Positions 50,632 through 58,206 of a stretch of 64,000 nt of DNA are shown one piece after another (the stretch's first letter is position 1; the number at the start of each line of letters is the position of its first letter). The DNA is from a virus, in the IMG/VR virus record IMGVR_UViG_3300018933_000004, positions 1 through 64,000 of that record. One strand, given 5' to 3'. Under the pieces are notes generated by a model. The model was not told the DNA's origin and ran no database searches. It saw only the letters and a program-made list of their open reading frames with translations. The position numbers and the translations under genes are program-made.

Positions 50632-50741
50632 GTGCCGGTCCTTCCGTCAGATGGGAAGCCCACGAGGCAGGTACAGGCATGAGGCATGGCGGTACCTGTT
50701 GCCCGTGTGTAGCCGGACGGCTACTGGCAGCTCTGACTGTA

Positions 50742-50754
50742 GTGACATTTTCTC
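50742..50754. repeat. 13-bp inverted repeat unit, copy 1
   Basis: GTGACATTTTCTC; exact complement at 51323-51335. AT-rich in a GC-rich setting, located in the divergent promoter region between 50631 and 50829. Confidence 0.55.
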
Positions 50755-50828
50755 CCCGTGGCTACGGGTTCGCGGGACCTGCTGTCGACGGCCGCAGGTG
50801 CCGCCCTAGGGGGCGGAGAGGAGCCCTC

Positions 50829-51077
50829 ATGCCGCCCCGTCAGAAGAAGCCCGTCCGCACCGCCGTCCGCACGCCCGTCTGGCCCGAGCGGGCCTGCCGC
50901 GACCTGGTGGCCGGGGAGTTCGCGAACCACTCCTGCGACGTCGTCGAAGGCCACCTGGGTCCGCACGCCTCGCTGTCCGTACCGGCCTCGGTCGAGCAGC
51001 GGCTGGCGTGGGAGAACCGCAACCTCGACAAGCTGGAGCCGACGTCGGCCGCTGACCCGTTCGTGAACTCCTCGTGA
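50829..51077 (+). CDS. Small Cys/His hypothetical protein
   Basis: 82 residues from ATG 50829 with GGAGAGGAG upstream. ACRDLVAG ... HSCDVVEGHLGPHAS is a Cys/His pattern repeated in other small proteins here (e.g. 61736-61987). Basic N terminus. Function unknown. Confidence 0.55.
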   Translation: MPPRQKKPVRTAVRTPVWPERACRDLVAGEFANHSCDVVEGHLGPHASLSVPASVEQRLAWENRNLDKLEPTSAADPFVNSS

Positions 51078-51277
51078 GCGCCGCAGGAGCCTTCCCGCCG
51101 CCCCCTGCGCAGGATCCGGCGTCTGGCCTTCACGACGAGGCCGTGGCGGCGCTGCAGCGCCTGCACAACTACCTCGCCACGGACCGGCCCAAGGCGCTGG
51201 CGGCAGGCGCTGCAGGCGGCCAGGACGCAGTCACCGTGGCGATCGTCCTGCTTCAGCGGCTCCCGATGGAGCGGTGA
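51074..51277 (+). CDS. 67-residue hypothetical protein
   Basis: GTGA overlap with upstream gene. Pro-rich start, then a helix pair (HDEAVAALQRLHNYLA, DAVTVAIVLLQRLPM). Unknown function. Confidence 0.5.
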   Translation: MSAAGAFPPPPAQDPASGLHDEAVAALQRLHNYLATDRPKALAAGAAGGQDAVTVAIVLLQRLPMER

Positions 51278-51472
51278 ATATGCCGTTGCCTCGTGCCAGT
51301 TCCGGCGGATTCCCGGGAAACTGAGAAAATGTCACACGCCCGGGTGCACACTGGTCTCACTCCGGCCGTACGGCTGGAGCGGCAAGGCGACCGCAGGACT
51401 CAGGTCGCGCATACGGTGCGTCAGGCTCTGCCGCCGTACGCGCTTCGCGGTCGAGCGCATGTGACAGTGCAA

Positions 51473-51505
51473 GGCCCCCGCCGCACTCCCCTGTCGGCGG
51501 GGGCC
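51473..51505 (+). terminator. Terminator hairpin
   Basis: GGCCCCCGCCG pairs with CGGCGGGGGCC, 11-bp loop. Confidence 0.8.
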
Positions 51506-51534
51506 TACTGCTGTCCGGTGGGCAGGCGATGAAA

Positions 51535-51582
51535 GAGGCCGGGCCCCGTGCGGAGGGAACCACCCCTCCCGGGCCCGGCCTC
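51535..51582. terminator. Long nested terminator hairpin
   Basis: GAGGCCGGGCCC/GGGCCCGGCCTC encloses GGAGGG/CCCTCC; convergent position before the leftward gene ending at 51681. Confidence 0.8.
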
Positions 51583-51680
51583 TACCCATTCGGTGTGCCG
51601 TGTCTCAGCAGCGCCATCAGAAAACCACAGCGCAGGTACCAGTGCCACCCCTGACCTGCGGAAATCCCTGCTGGCAGGGA

Positions 51681-52157
51681 TTAGTTGTCGAAAATCTCCC
51701 CGGACTCCTCGGCCGCCATGCGCTCCAGCTCCTCCTCGAATCGGCGCATGACCGGCCCCTTGCGGGGTTCGACCGGGACGCCGGTCTCCTCCTGGAGGCG
51801 GCGAGCCTCGGCCGCCATCTCCGCCTCCTCGCGCAGCAGGATGCGCCACAGGGCAAGGGTGCCGTTCTGGACCTTGTACTGCTTGCCCTGGTAGCGGGCC
51901 TGGAACGTCAGCAGGTGCGCGTTCAGCGGACCGGGAACGATGAGGGTCTTCTTCAGGGGGGCGGTCCGGCCTCCCATCATGCCGCCGGGCGGCAGGAGGA
52001 AGTTGATCCCGTCGTCCTCCGGCTCCGGCTCCGGCTCGGCGGCAAGGTCGGGAACAGCCTGCAGCTGGCGCTCGGCGGCACGCTTCGCCTCCAGCCGCTC
52101 CTTCTCCGCCCGGAGTTTCTCCTGGTGACGGCGCTTCCGAGCCTCGCTCGCGGGCAT
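51681..52157 (-). CDS. Charged hypothetical protein
   Basis: 158 residues; AGGAGG before ATG. Basic helical N terminus (EARKRRHQEKLRAEKERLEA), acidic Pro/Glu linker, a central domain (KKTLIVPGPLNAHLLTFQAR) and a C-terminal helix. Its promoter on the minus strand (TTGACC-N18-GATAGA) overlaps the CCGT repeats at 52200-52229. Unknown function. Confidence 0.55.
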   Translation of the reverse strand: MPASEARKRRHQEKLRAEKERLEAKRAAERQLQAVPDLAAEPEPEPEDDGINFLLPPGGMMGGRTAPLKKTLIVPGPLNAHLLTFQARYQGKQYKVQNGTLALWRILLREEAEMAAEARRLQEETGVPVEPRKGPVMRRFEEELERMAAEESGEIFDN

Positions 52158-52199
52158 CAGTCCTCCTGCTCGTAATGGACCTCCAGTCTATCCCGATCA

Positions 52200-52229
52200 A
52201 CGGTTCCACGGGTCAACGGTGAGACGGTT
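52200..52229. repeat. Tandem 8-bp repeat, copy C (four units)
   Basis: ACGG at 52203, 52211, 52219 and 52227 approximately, each 8 bp apart; on the minus strand AAAACCGT-CTCACCGT-TGACCCGT-GGAACCGT. Lies directly after the integrase stop and over the -35 of the next gene. Confidence 0.65.
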
Positions 52230-52234
52230 TTCTG

Positions 52235-53182
52235 TCAGGCCGCCATCAGGAACTTGGCCAGGTCGTACACCGGCGAGGCGTCCACGTCGTTGCGGGCCAG
52301 GTCGTAGCGGTTCGTCGTCCTGGGGTCGGCATGGCCGAGGAGCCGCTGGACGTTGCGCAGCGGCACCTTGGCGTCCAGCATCAGCGTGGCGCAGGTGTGC
52401 CGCAGGCCATGAGGGCTGATCACTTTGATGTGGGCGCCCCGGCAGGAACGGGCGACGATGACGGAGATGCGCCGGTTGGTCAGCCGGGCGCCGTCGGCGC
52501 ACAGGATCAACGCATCGTCCGGCCTGCGGTTCGGCCGCCGGGCGTGGTGGGCGTCGATCGCCCGCGCGGCCTCGGGCGGCACGACCAGCGTCTGGACCTT
52601 CGTCCGTTTGCGGGTGATCTTCAGGGTGCGGTGGCCGCGCGCGCGGCCGTAGTCCTGCACGTTGGCCTTCTCCAGCTCCGACGAGCGCAGGCCCATCCCC
52701 AGCAGCACCTCGACGACGGCGGCGTCGACCGGACCGTACTCCCAGGCCACCGCGCGGAGGGCGCGGGCCTCGGCCTTGTCCAGGCCGAGCGTCTGGGACT
52801 CGTCGGACACCTCAACGCGGTGCTTCTTGCGGTACGGCGAGCGCCGAATCTCGTACGCCTGCTCGTACTCGTCCAGCCCGTACTCGTACCAGCCGCTCAT
52901 GGCGCTGAGCGCCTGGTTCACCGAGGAGGGAGCGAGCACCTCCTGCAGGTCGGCCGACCACTGCGCGGAATGCTCCCGGCGGGCCGCCAGCGGGGAGACG
53001 CCGTTGTCGAGGGTCCAGTCGAACCAGTTCTCGATGCACCGCTTGTAGGCGGTGCGGGTGTGGGCGTTGCGGTGCTCCAGCAGCCACTGCCGCTCGATCT
53101 CCCCGCACACCCGGCGGATGTACGCCTCGTGCTCGTCGAGCAGCAGCGCACCCGCCGGGGCGACGACCAGGTCAGTGGTCAT
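52235..53182 (-). CDS. Tyrosine integrase
   Basis: 315 residues from ATG 53182 (ATGA overlap with upstream gene). N-terminal core-binding domain (HTRTAYKRCIENWFDW). Catalytic set complete: Arg in MGLRSSELEK, Lys in RKRTKVQTL, HGLRH, LGHADPRTT and Tyr in NRYDL. Likely integrates and excises the element or resolves multimers. Last structural gene of the GntR-headed operon; attP is expected nearby, perhaps in 52158-52234. Confidence 0.9.
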   Translation of the reverse strand: MTTDLVVAPAGALLLDEHEAYIRRVCGEIERQWLLEHRNAHTRTAYKRCIENWFDWTLDNGVSPLAARREHSAQWSADLQEVLAPSSVNQALSAMSGWYEYGLDEYEQAYEIRRSPYRKKHRVEVSDESQTLGLDKAEARALRAVAWEYGPVDAAVVEVLLGMGLRSSELEKANVQDYGRARGHRTLKITRKRTKVQTLVVPPEAARAIDAHHARRPNRRPDDALILCADGARLTNRRISVIVARSCRGAHIKVISPHGLRHTCATLMLDAKVPLRNVQRLLGHADPRTTNRYDLARNDVDASPVYDLAKFLMAA

Positions 53183-53577
53183 GAGGTGCGTCCGGGGCGT
53201 CGAGAGGGAGGGATGGGGATGTGGTAGTAGGTAATCGCGGTGAGGTCGACGGAGATCTCGATCCGGGGTGGCCACGGATCACCTCGCCGTGCCCCTCGTT
53301 TGGCGGTACTGACCCTCCACCTGTTGCTGTGGAGCCGTACTCCCCAACCCCTCACCGTAAGGATCTCTCGGAGTAGGTCCCGCAACTCGCGCCGCGCCCG
53401 TCTGTCGCTGCACCGGTTGGGCTGGCTCTTGGCGTACGCAGCCACTGCCGCCCGCCGGATGGCCATGTGTGCGACGTCATCCGGCACCAGGGGAGGAAAG
53501 TCCTCCACCGGCTTGCGGTAGTGCCGGAGGTTGCGCTTCTCATCCCAGCCGTACTCCGCCAGGTCCTCGGCGGTCAC
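53179..53577 (-). CDS. Hypothetical protein coupled to integrase
   Basis: 132 residues. ATGA/GTGA overlaps on both sides. N terminus acidic (TAEDLAEYGWDEKRN), then helical Ala-rich and a basic beta C-terminal half (GWGVRLHSNRWRVS). Could be an excisionase-like partner by position, but it lacks a clear HTH. Confidence 0.5.
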   Translation of the reverse strand: MTAEDLAEYGWDEKRNLRHYRKPVEDFPPLVPDDVAHMAIRRAAVAAYAKSQPNRCSDRRARRELRDLLREILTVRGWGVRLHSNRWRVSTAKRGARRGDPWPPRIEISVDLTAITYYHIPIPPSRRPGRTS

Positions 53578-53966
53578 CGCAGCGACTCCAAGGTGACGAC
53601 GGCCTCAGCCTCGAACAGGGCCTCCATCGCGGCGGCAGTCCGAGGCGCCTGCTGATGGACCTGGTGGTAGATCCAGTGCTCGGCGTGCACCTGGGGGTGG
53701 TCGTAGGTGGAGGCCACTTCCTCGTCCAGTCCGTACACCTCGATGGCGCAGGCGTGGTGGGCGAGCTGAGCCAGCTGCTCGGCCGGGAGTAGCCAGGCGA
53801 TGGCGTCCAGGCCCTGGTCGACGGCTCGGCCGCACACGTCCCGAGCAGCGGTGAACGCCTCCGGGGACCGAGCGAACTGGCCGCCGTCGTGCAGCGTCTT
53901 CACTACGGCGGCAACGTGCCGGGGCTCGATGGCGACAGTCTCGCCGAAGTCAGCGACGGTGGTCAC
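53574..53966 (-). CDS. Hypothetical helical protein
   Basis: 130 residues from GTG 53966, overlapping the upstream stop. Helical throughout (HVAAVVKTLHDGGQF, LAQLAHHACAIEVYG, WIYHQVHQQAPRTAAAM). No motif recognised. Confidence 0.5.
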   Translation of the reverse strand: MTTVADFGETVAIEPRHVAAVVKTLHDGGQFARSPEAFTAARDVCGRAVDQGLDAIAWLLPAEQLAQLAHHACAIEVYGLDEEVASTYDHPQVHAEHWIYHQVHQQAPRTAAAMEALFEAEAVVTLESLR

Positions 53967-54370
53967 AGCTTCCCGTACCTCTCTTCGATCTCGGCCTTGC
54001 AGGGCTTGCAGGTGCTGTGGCCGTACGTCCAGGCCGTCTTGTCGAACTGGTCGAGGTCGAGCCAGCGGAAGCACGAGCCGCATAGCTCCTGGCCCTTCGT
54101 GGGCGGCCCGGAGTGCAGGCGCCAGCCGGTCTTGCGCTCCTTGCCGGTTGCGGTGGTGCCGGTCTCATGCAGGTTGCGGCGCGCGATCCAGCGGAAGCCG
54201 CCCAGGCGCTGGCCGCCGGACGGGTCCCAGACCTTGACCCGGTCGCCGTCCACGCTCCACACGACGAATGGCTTGTGACGCGTCTCGCCCCAGAGGTAGT
54301 CCGTCTTGCACGGCACGTACGTCTGCTCCGGCAGCACCTCGAAGGTGGCGGCCTTCGACTCATCGGTCAT
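53963..54370 (-). CDS. Zinc-motif hypothetical protein
   Basis: 135 residues from ATG 54370 (ATGA overlap). Beta-rich N-terminal half (KPFVVWSVDGDRVKVWD) and a C-terminal CGSCFRW ... STCKPCKAEI zinc module. Part of the overlapping operon. Confidence 0.55.
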   Translation of the reverse strand: MTDESKAATFEVLPEQTYVPCKTDYLWGETRHKPFVVWSVDGDRVKVWDPSGGQRLGGFRWIARRNLHETGTTATGKERKTGWRLHSGPPTKGQELCGSCFRWLDLDQFDKTAWTYGHSTCKPCKAEIEERYGKL

Positions 54371-54654
54371 GCGTCCCACGCCTCCTGGACGATGCAGCAG
54401 TCCTCCGGCGAGAGCGCCAGCGGGATAGCAGGGGTGCCGAGGAGCGGCAGTGCGCTGAGGCCCTCCCAGCCGGGCTCGATAGCAAGAGAGCCGCGCAACG
54501 CCTTGGCGAAGATCACTCTCTTGACGTCGCCGCGATCGAGGAAGGCAGGCCGATTAGGCCAGTCCTCCAGGACCAGGAGGTCAACGCCAGCCGTGGGACC
54601 GTCGGCGTCGAGGACGGTGATCGTGCTGTACGCCCAGTCTTCGGTGGTGGTCAT
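54367..54654 (-). CDS. Hypothetical protein
   Basis: 95 residues from ATG 54654. Begins TTTEDWAYSTITVLDADG and ends LSPEDCCIVQEAWDA. Overlaps both neighbours by 4 nt. Not recognised. Confidence 0.5.
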   Translation of the reverse strand: MTTTEDWAYSTITVLDADGPTAGVDLLVLEDWPNRPAFLDRGDVKRVIFAKALRGSLAIEPGWEGLSALPLLGTPAIPLALSPEDCCIVQEAWDA

Positions 54655-54923
54655 GCCTGCTTGGTCCTCTCGTGCATAAGGGTCACCAGGTCCACCGCAT
54701 CCCTGCGGCGCTCGTGCAGCTCGTCGTCGGCCGAGCCGGTGTCGGCGGACCAGCGGGTGACCCGTCTCGGGGTGTAGTGCGGACGTTGCCGCGAACCGAC
54801 GTTCCTCTCCCCGGGCATGTCGTACTTGGTCACGGTTCCGATCACCTCGTCGTCCTCCAGGACCTCGTACGTAGCGACGGCCCACTCGGAGTCTCGCGTC
54901 GCGGTCTTCCTGAGTGTGGTCAC
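54651..54923 (-). CDS. Small beta protein, paralogue of 54920-55183
   Basis: 90 residues; GTG start. LRKTATRDSEWAVATYEVL and EVIGTVTKYDMPGER align with the adjacent gene (LRKIATSPEYGAVATYEAV, KVLGTVTKFAEPSH). A tandem duplication, diverged. Function unknown. Confidence 0.55.
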   Translation of the reverse strand: MTTLRKTATRDSEWAVATYEVLEDDEVIGTVTKYDMPGERNVGSRQRPHYTPRRVTRWSADTGSADDELHERRRDAVDLVTLMHERTKQA

Positions 54924-55183
54924 GAGGAGACCCCCGCTGCGCTCTCCAGGCTCTTTACGGCGTCCTTGCGGGTGTCGTGGCTGATGCCCTTCTCCCTGCT
55001 GTTCCCCCAGGAGACGTTCCGGAGAACGCCGTCCCTGCCTCCCGTCATCGTGTGGGATGGCTCCGCGAACTTGGTGACGGTTCCGAGGACCTTGCCGTCA
55101 CGGACAGCTTCGTAGGTGGCGACGGCGCCGTACTCGGGGCTAGTGGCGATCTTGCGCAGTCGGGTCTTGCTGTCGGCGGGCAT
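54920..55183 (-). CDS. Small beta protein, first gene of the integrase operon
   Basis: 87 residues from ATG 55183 with AGGAG; a longer frame from 55225 lacks a Shine-Dalgarno. Paralogue of the next gene. A TATGTA -10 candidate and the palindrome at 55250-55273 lie just upstream. Confidence 0.55.
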   Translation of the reverse strand: MPADSKTRLRKIATSPEYGAVATYEAVRDGKVLGTVTKFAEPSHTMTGGRDGVLRNVSWGNSREKGISHDTRKDAVKSLESAAGVSS

Positions 55184-55249
55184 CAGGGGCTCCTGCTCAT
55201 GGCGGTGGCAGTCAACGGACGACATTTTTACATACCCCTCGGGGGTTGC

Positions 55250-55273
55250 GGTCGATAATGCCAGTTATCGACC
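55250..55273. promoter_or_regulatory. 24-bp operator palindrome
   Basis: GGTCGATAA-N6-TTATCGACC, perfect 9-bp arms, upstream of the operon and directly after the GntR stop; overlaps the -35 position of the operon promoter. Confidence 0.7.
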
Positions 55274-55276
55274 GGC

Positions 55277-55597
55277 CTACAGGCTCAGGAAGCCGTGCTT
55301 GCGCAGGAGCGCCGCCACGGCGTCGGGCTCCATGCCGAGGTCGGTGGCGAGTCCTTCCGGGGACCTGGCGGGACGCCCTCGTGAGTACGTGCCGTCGCCC
55401 TGCCGCGATTCCAGCCAGCCGTCGCGCTTGAGGAGTTCCAGGGCTCGCACAACTGTCGGCCGGGACATGCCGTACTCCTGCGCCAGCCATGTCTCGCTGG
55501 GGATGCGGGTGCCCGGCGGGTACGTGCCCGCCTTGATGTCCTGCTGGAGACGCTGTGCCAGCGCCAGGTACTTCGGTGGGGTCATCTCGTAGGCCAT
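55277..55597 (-). CDS. GntR-family transcriptional regulator
   Basis: 106 residues from ATG 55597 (an ATG at 55618 is possible). N-terminal winged helix YLALAQRLQQDIKAG, IPSETWLAQEYGMSRPT, VVRALELLKRDGWL is typical GntR. The ligand domain is reduced to about 35 residues, so it may be a constitutive repressor, as KorSA-type plasmid regulators. Flanked by palindromes on both sides; probably controls itself and the integrase operon. Confidence 0.85.
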   Translation of the reverse strand: MAYEMTPPKYLALAQRLQQDIKAGTYPPGTRIPSETWLAQEYGMSRPTVVRALELLKRDGWLESRQGDGTYSRGRPARSPEGLATDLGMEPDAVAALLRKHGFLSL

Positions 55598-55622
55598 GCG
55601 CGCACCCTTGGTCATCAAGTCA

Positions 55623-55658
55623 ACTGGTCAACCAGTCTTTCGGTAACGGAGGTTACCG
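55623..55658. promoter_or_regulatory. Two palindromes upstream of gntR
   Basis: ACTGGT-CA-ACCAGT (55623-55636) and CGGTAAC-N4-GTTACCG (55641-55658). Likely autoregulatory sites. Confidence 0.6.
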
Positions 55659-55688
55659 CAACTATCGAGGTCCGGCAGGCGAACGAAA

Positions 55689-55719
55689 CGGCCCCCTCCG
55701 CTGGCTTGGGAGGGGGCCG
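55689..55719. terminator. Terminator hairpin
   Basis: CGGCCCCCTC pairs with GAGGGGGCCG, 11-nt loop. Confidence 0.7.
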
Positions 55720-55821
55720 CTGCTCGCGCCCGCCGTGGGGAATTGCTGCGCCCGGCGTACCGGCGGGTTCCCAGCGTCGGTGTCCGGCGAGCCTGCGGGC
55801 CGACGTGGAACCTTCCCCACG

Positions 55822-55896
55822 GTGGTGCCGTCGCGAGAGGGGCGTGGTCCTGTCCGCCAGGGCATGGAGTCTGTTCCCTCGCGACGGCGCCACCAC
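55822..55896. other. Long imperfect stem, possible structured RNA
   Basis: GTGGTGCCGTCGCGAG (55822-55837) pairs with CTCGCGACGGCGCCACCAC (55878-55896) with a 3-nt bulge; 40-nt loop. Confidence 0.4.
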
Positions 55897-56114
55897 AGTA
55901 CCGGCTCAAGGGCGGCGGCACAGCTTCTCCACGACGCCTTCACGCCAGGTACCGCAACCACGTTCGAGCACCCGTCGTTGACGTTGTCGGCGGCATAGTC
56001 ATGGCCGTTCCACGCCTCGAACGAAGGTTCGATAACGTGGGGCGCAGGAGGAGGGAGGTGGCCCGAGCCGTCCGAGCGCAGGATCGCTCTCACAGAACTG
56101 TGTCGACATCAAGA

Positions 56115-56160
56115 GGTTGAGAAGTTGAGGGTCGCTCAACATGCACTCAACCTGCTCAAA
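56115..56160. promoter_or_regulatory. Cluster of five TTGAG half-sites
   Basis: GGTTGAG, GTTGAG, GCTCAAC, CTCAAC and GCTCAAA within 46 bp form nested dyads (AGGTTGAG/CTCAACCT and GTTGAG/CTCAAC). Probable binding site for a dimeric regulator. Confidence 0.6.
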
Positions 56161-56321
56161 CGTTGCACCCGCCCCCTGCTTGGGATAGGTTCCGGATGCC
56201 TTGACATTCAACTATCTGCCTCGATGTGTCGTGAGATCGCCCGGCACCCGCCACCGGGCGAATAACACCATCGAGAGAAGTAGGCGATACCTCCCGCACA
56301 TTTCGAGAGAAAAGGCAGGCA

Positions 56322-56798
56322 ATGAGTGGGGAGTCCATTGCCGAAAATGGTTCAGAATCCCGCCCTGAATCATTTCGGCACGAGTATAGAAAAACCCCGA
56401 AGCGTGCATTCCTGATGGGAGCCTGCGGCCTTGTGCTGGGACTCTTCGCCGGGTATTCGATCGGGGCCGAGTCCATTCCCCCGGCCGCGCTGCCGATACC
56501 CGGCAGCGCCCGCACTCTTCAGCAGCCCACCGAGGATCTGATCCCCGGTGACGGTACCTTCCTCGTCGGCACCGAGGAGGAACCGGCCGACGTCCAGCCG
56601 GGCCTGTACCGGTCCTCGGGCAACGTCACCCCGTGCACCTGGCGCCGAGCCAAGGATGCCACCGGGGAGAGCGACTCCATCATCGCCCGTGACACCTCGC
56701 TCGGAGATGCCTACGTCCAGCTCCAGGGCGGGGAGTTCTTCGACAGCACCGACTGCACCACCTGGCGTCGTGTGCCGTCCTTCGCCGAGCACGGCTGA
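56322..56798 (+). CDS. Membrane-anchored exported protein of Streptomyces type
   Basis: 158 residues; AGGCAGG-type Shine-Dalgarno. One TM span at about 29-48 (FLMGACGLVLGLFAGYSIG), so N-in and C-out. External domain: DVQPGLYRSSGN, PCTWRRAKDATG, IIARDTSLGDAYVQL, STDCTTWRR, a family widespread in Streptomyces with one disulfide. Lower GC at the 5' end suggests transfer. Confidence 0.65.
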   Translation: MSGESIAENGSESRPESFRHEYRKTPKRAFLMGACGLVLGLFAGYSIGAESIPPAALPIPGSARTLQQPTEDLIPGDGTFLVGTEEEPADVQPGLYRSSGNVTPCTWRRAKDATGESDSIIARDTSLGDAYVQLQGGEFFDSTDCTTWRRVPSFAEHG

Positions 56799-56842
56799 GG
56801 GGTGTTGAGGAACGGCCCCGCCTGCCTGATGCTGGAACAGAC

Positions 56843-56875
56843 GACGCCCCGGGCAACTCATCTGCCCGGGGCGTC
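56843..56875. terminator. Bidirectional terminator
   Basis: GACGCCCCGGGCA pairs exactly with TGCCCGGGGCGTC; between convergent genes. Confidence 0.9.
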
Positions 56876-56903
56876 GCTGTATGCGCGGCCGTTCCGCCCT
56901 ACG

Positions 56904-57107
56904 TCAGCCGGTCACGCCGCCGACGAACGCCGACCACGCGGCCGGGGAGACGGTGACGATGGGGCTCTTGGCGACGTCCTTGCTGTCGCGGATGTCGACC
57001 GCCGTGACGGCGCCGCCCGCCAGCTCCTTGCGCGTCTCGATGCAGGCCTCGCCGGACCCGCCGCTGTAGGAGGACTTCATCCACGGAGTGGTGCGCTTCT
57101 CGGTCAT
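56904..57107 (-). CDS. DUF397 protein
   Basis: 67 residues. WMKSSYSGGSGEACIE, VDIRDSKDVAKSPIV and SPAAWSAFVGG are the DUF397 signature. These small proteins partner Scr1-type XRE regulators, and the XRE gene lies 24 bp upstream on the same strand. Confidence 0.92.
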   Translation of the reverse strand: MTEKRTTPWMKSSYSGGSGEACIETRKELAGGAVTAVDIRDSKDVAKSPIVTVSPAAWSAFVGGVTG

Positions 57108-57131
57108 GCTGTACCTCTTCCAATCTCGTTG

Positions 57132-58004
57132 TCAGCCCACAAGTTGCTTGCGGGCCTCGTGCAAGTATCGACGACTGTCGGCCGGTGACAACGCCTGGCC
57201 CTGGAGAGATTCGTATCTGACTCGATATGAACGGACTCGTTCCTCATCGTCGATGAACAAGCCATCTCCGTACCCTTCGCGGAACACCATGTCAACGTTG
57301 ACGTCGAATGTCAGGATGCTGAACGACCCCGACAGTCCTGAGTGCAGACCGGTATTCATGGGGAGCACCTGGATCTGGACCTGGGTCTCCCCCAGGTTGA
57401 GCAGGTGCTGGATCTGGTCTGCGTGAGCCCTCTTGTCGCCCGGCCGGGGCGGCGTCATCACCGCAGCCTCACCGAGGACGGCCCAGATGCGCGGAGGCAG
57501 CGGATTCTCGCGCCGCAGGAGGTCCTTTCGGGCCTCGCGCAGCTTGAGCAGGTCCGCCTGACGGCTGCTGTCGACGGGGTGCACCGTCGCATCCGTGCTG
57601 ATGACGGCCTGGGAGTACTCCTTCGTCTGGAAGAGGCCGTATATGACGTCCGGCTCGAAGACGCGCATGCCCTCGCACAGCCACTCCGCGCTGGCGTAGT
57701 CACTGAACGTCGGGCCGGGCGTGTTGTCGAACGTCGTCCAGGGGCCTTTCTGCTTGGCCAGCTTGGCCCACTTCAGCCACCTGTCGATCTCTTCCGGGTC
57801 GGTGACCCCGTACAGCTCGGCGTACCGGGGCACCAGATCGGCGCTGACGGCGGCGATCCCTGCCTCGTGCCGGTAGATGGCGGGCACGGACAGCCCCAGC
57901 GCTTCCTTGACGGCCTCGACCTTCACCCCGGCGGCCAGGCGGGCGCGCTTGAGCATGTTGCCGAGGATCAGTCGCCTGATCGTCGGCCGTGCGTTGTATG
58001 CCAC
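57132..58004 (-). CDS. Scr1-family XRE regulator (DUF5753)
   Basis: 290 residues. HTH at about 13-60 (LKRARLAAGVKVEAVKEALG). DUF5753 core: WLCEGMRVFEPDVIYGLFQT, REARKDLLRREN, QVQIQVLPMNTGLHSGLSGS. Known partners are DUF397 proteins and an anti-sigma-type ATPase, both present as neighbours. In Streptomyces such sets influence development and resistance. Confidence 0.92.
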   Translation of the reverse strand: MAYNARPTIRRLILGNMLKRARLAAGVKVEAVKEALGLSVPAIYRHEAGIAAVSADLVPRYAELYGVTDPEEIDRWLKWAKLAKQKGPWTTFDNTPGPTFSDYASAEWLCEGMRVFEPDVIYGLFQTKEYSQAVISTDATVHPVDSSRQADLLKLREARKDLLRRENPLPPRIWAVLGEAAVMTPPRPGDKRAHADQIQHLLNLGETQVQIQVLPMNTGLHSGLSGSFSILTFDVNVDMVFREGYGDGLFIDDEERVRSYRVRYESLQGQALSPADSRRYLHEARKQLVG

Positions 58005-58098
58005 TCATCCTCCCCTGTCGTGGCGCGCTGGGCACAGTCTGCACCCCGGGAGCGGGAGATGACCAACGCCCGTACTGAGGATTATCACCCGGAAGGGC

Positions 58099-58127
58099 TT
58101 GCGTAGATGAGAATTCTCCGCAACGGT
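58099..58127 (+). promoter_or_regulatory. Candidate promoter with palindromic spacer
   Basis: TTGCGT, 17 bp, AACGGT; spacer holds GAGAATTCTC (58109-58118), and GGG follows the -10, as in the TACGGTGGGG family. Confidence 0.55.
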
Positions 58128-58206
58128 GGGTAACAGCCTGCTTGCGCCAGGTACCGCAGAGGCGTGAGCCGGTCTCATCCGCCAACCCTGTCTTGGGAGT
58201 TACCTC

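Larger units (their letters stand above)
51278..51680. other. Intergenic region with two terminators
   Basis: Holds the second 13-bp repeat copy (GAGAAAATGTCAC, 51323-51335) and two terminators (51473-51505 and 51535-51582). No convincing gene. Confidence 0.6.
55619..56321. other. 0.7-kb regulatory region
   Basis: No convincing gene. Contains the GntR upstream palindromes (55623-55636, 55641-55658), a terminator (55689-55719), a long stem (55822-55896) and the TTGAG cluster (56115-56160). Around 56200-56400 GC drops. Confidence 0.5.

Noticed and set aside
1602-52232. attL/attR pair of a 50-kb prophage based on matching TCAACGGT...ACGGTTTTCT sequences
   Set aside because: A third copy at 34038-34057 and the 8-bp internal phasing explain the match as an iterated repeat, and phage tail genes lie outside the supposed left border.
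55662-56211. Genes in the gntR upstream region
   Set aside because: Frames on both strands are open by GC bias only and conflict with the hairpins and operator cluster.
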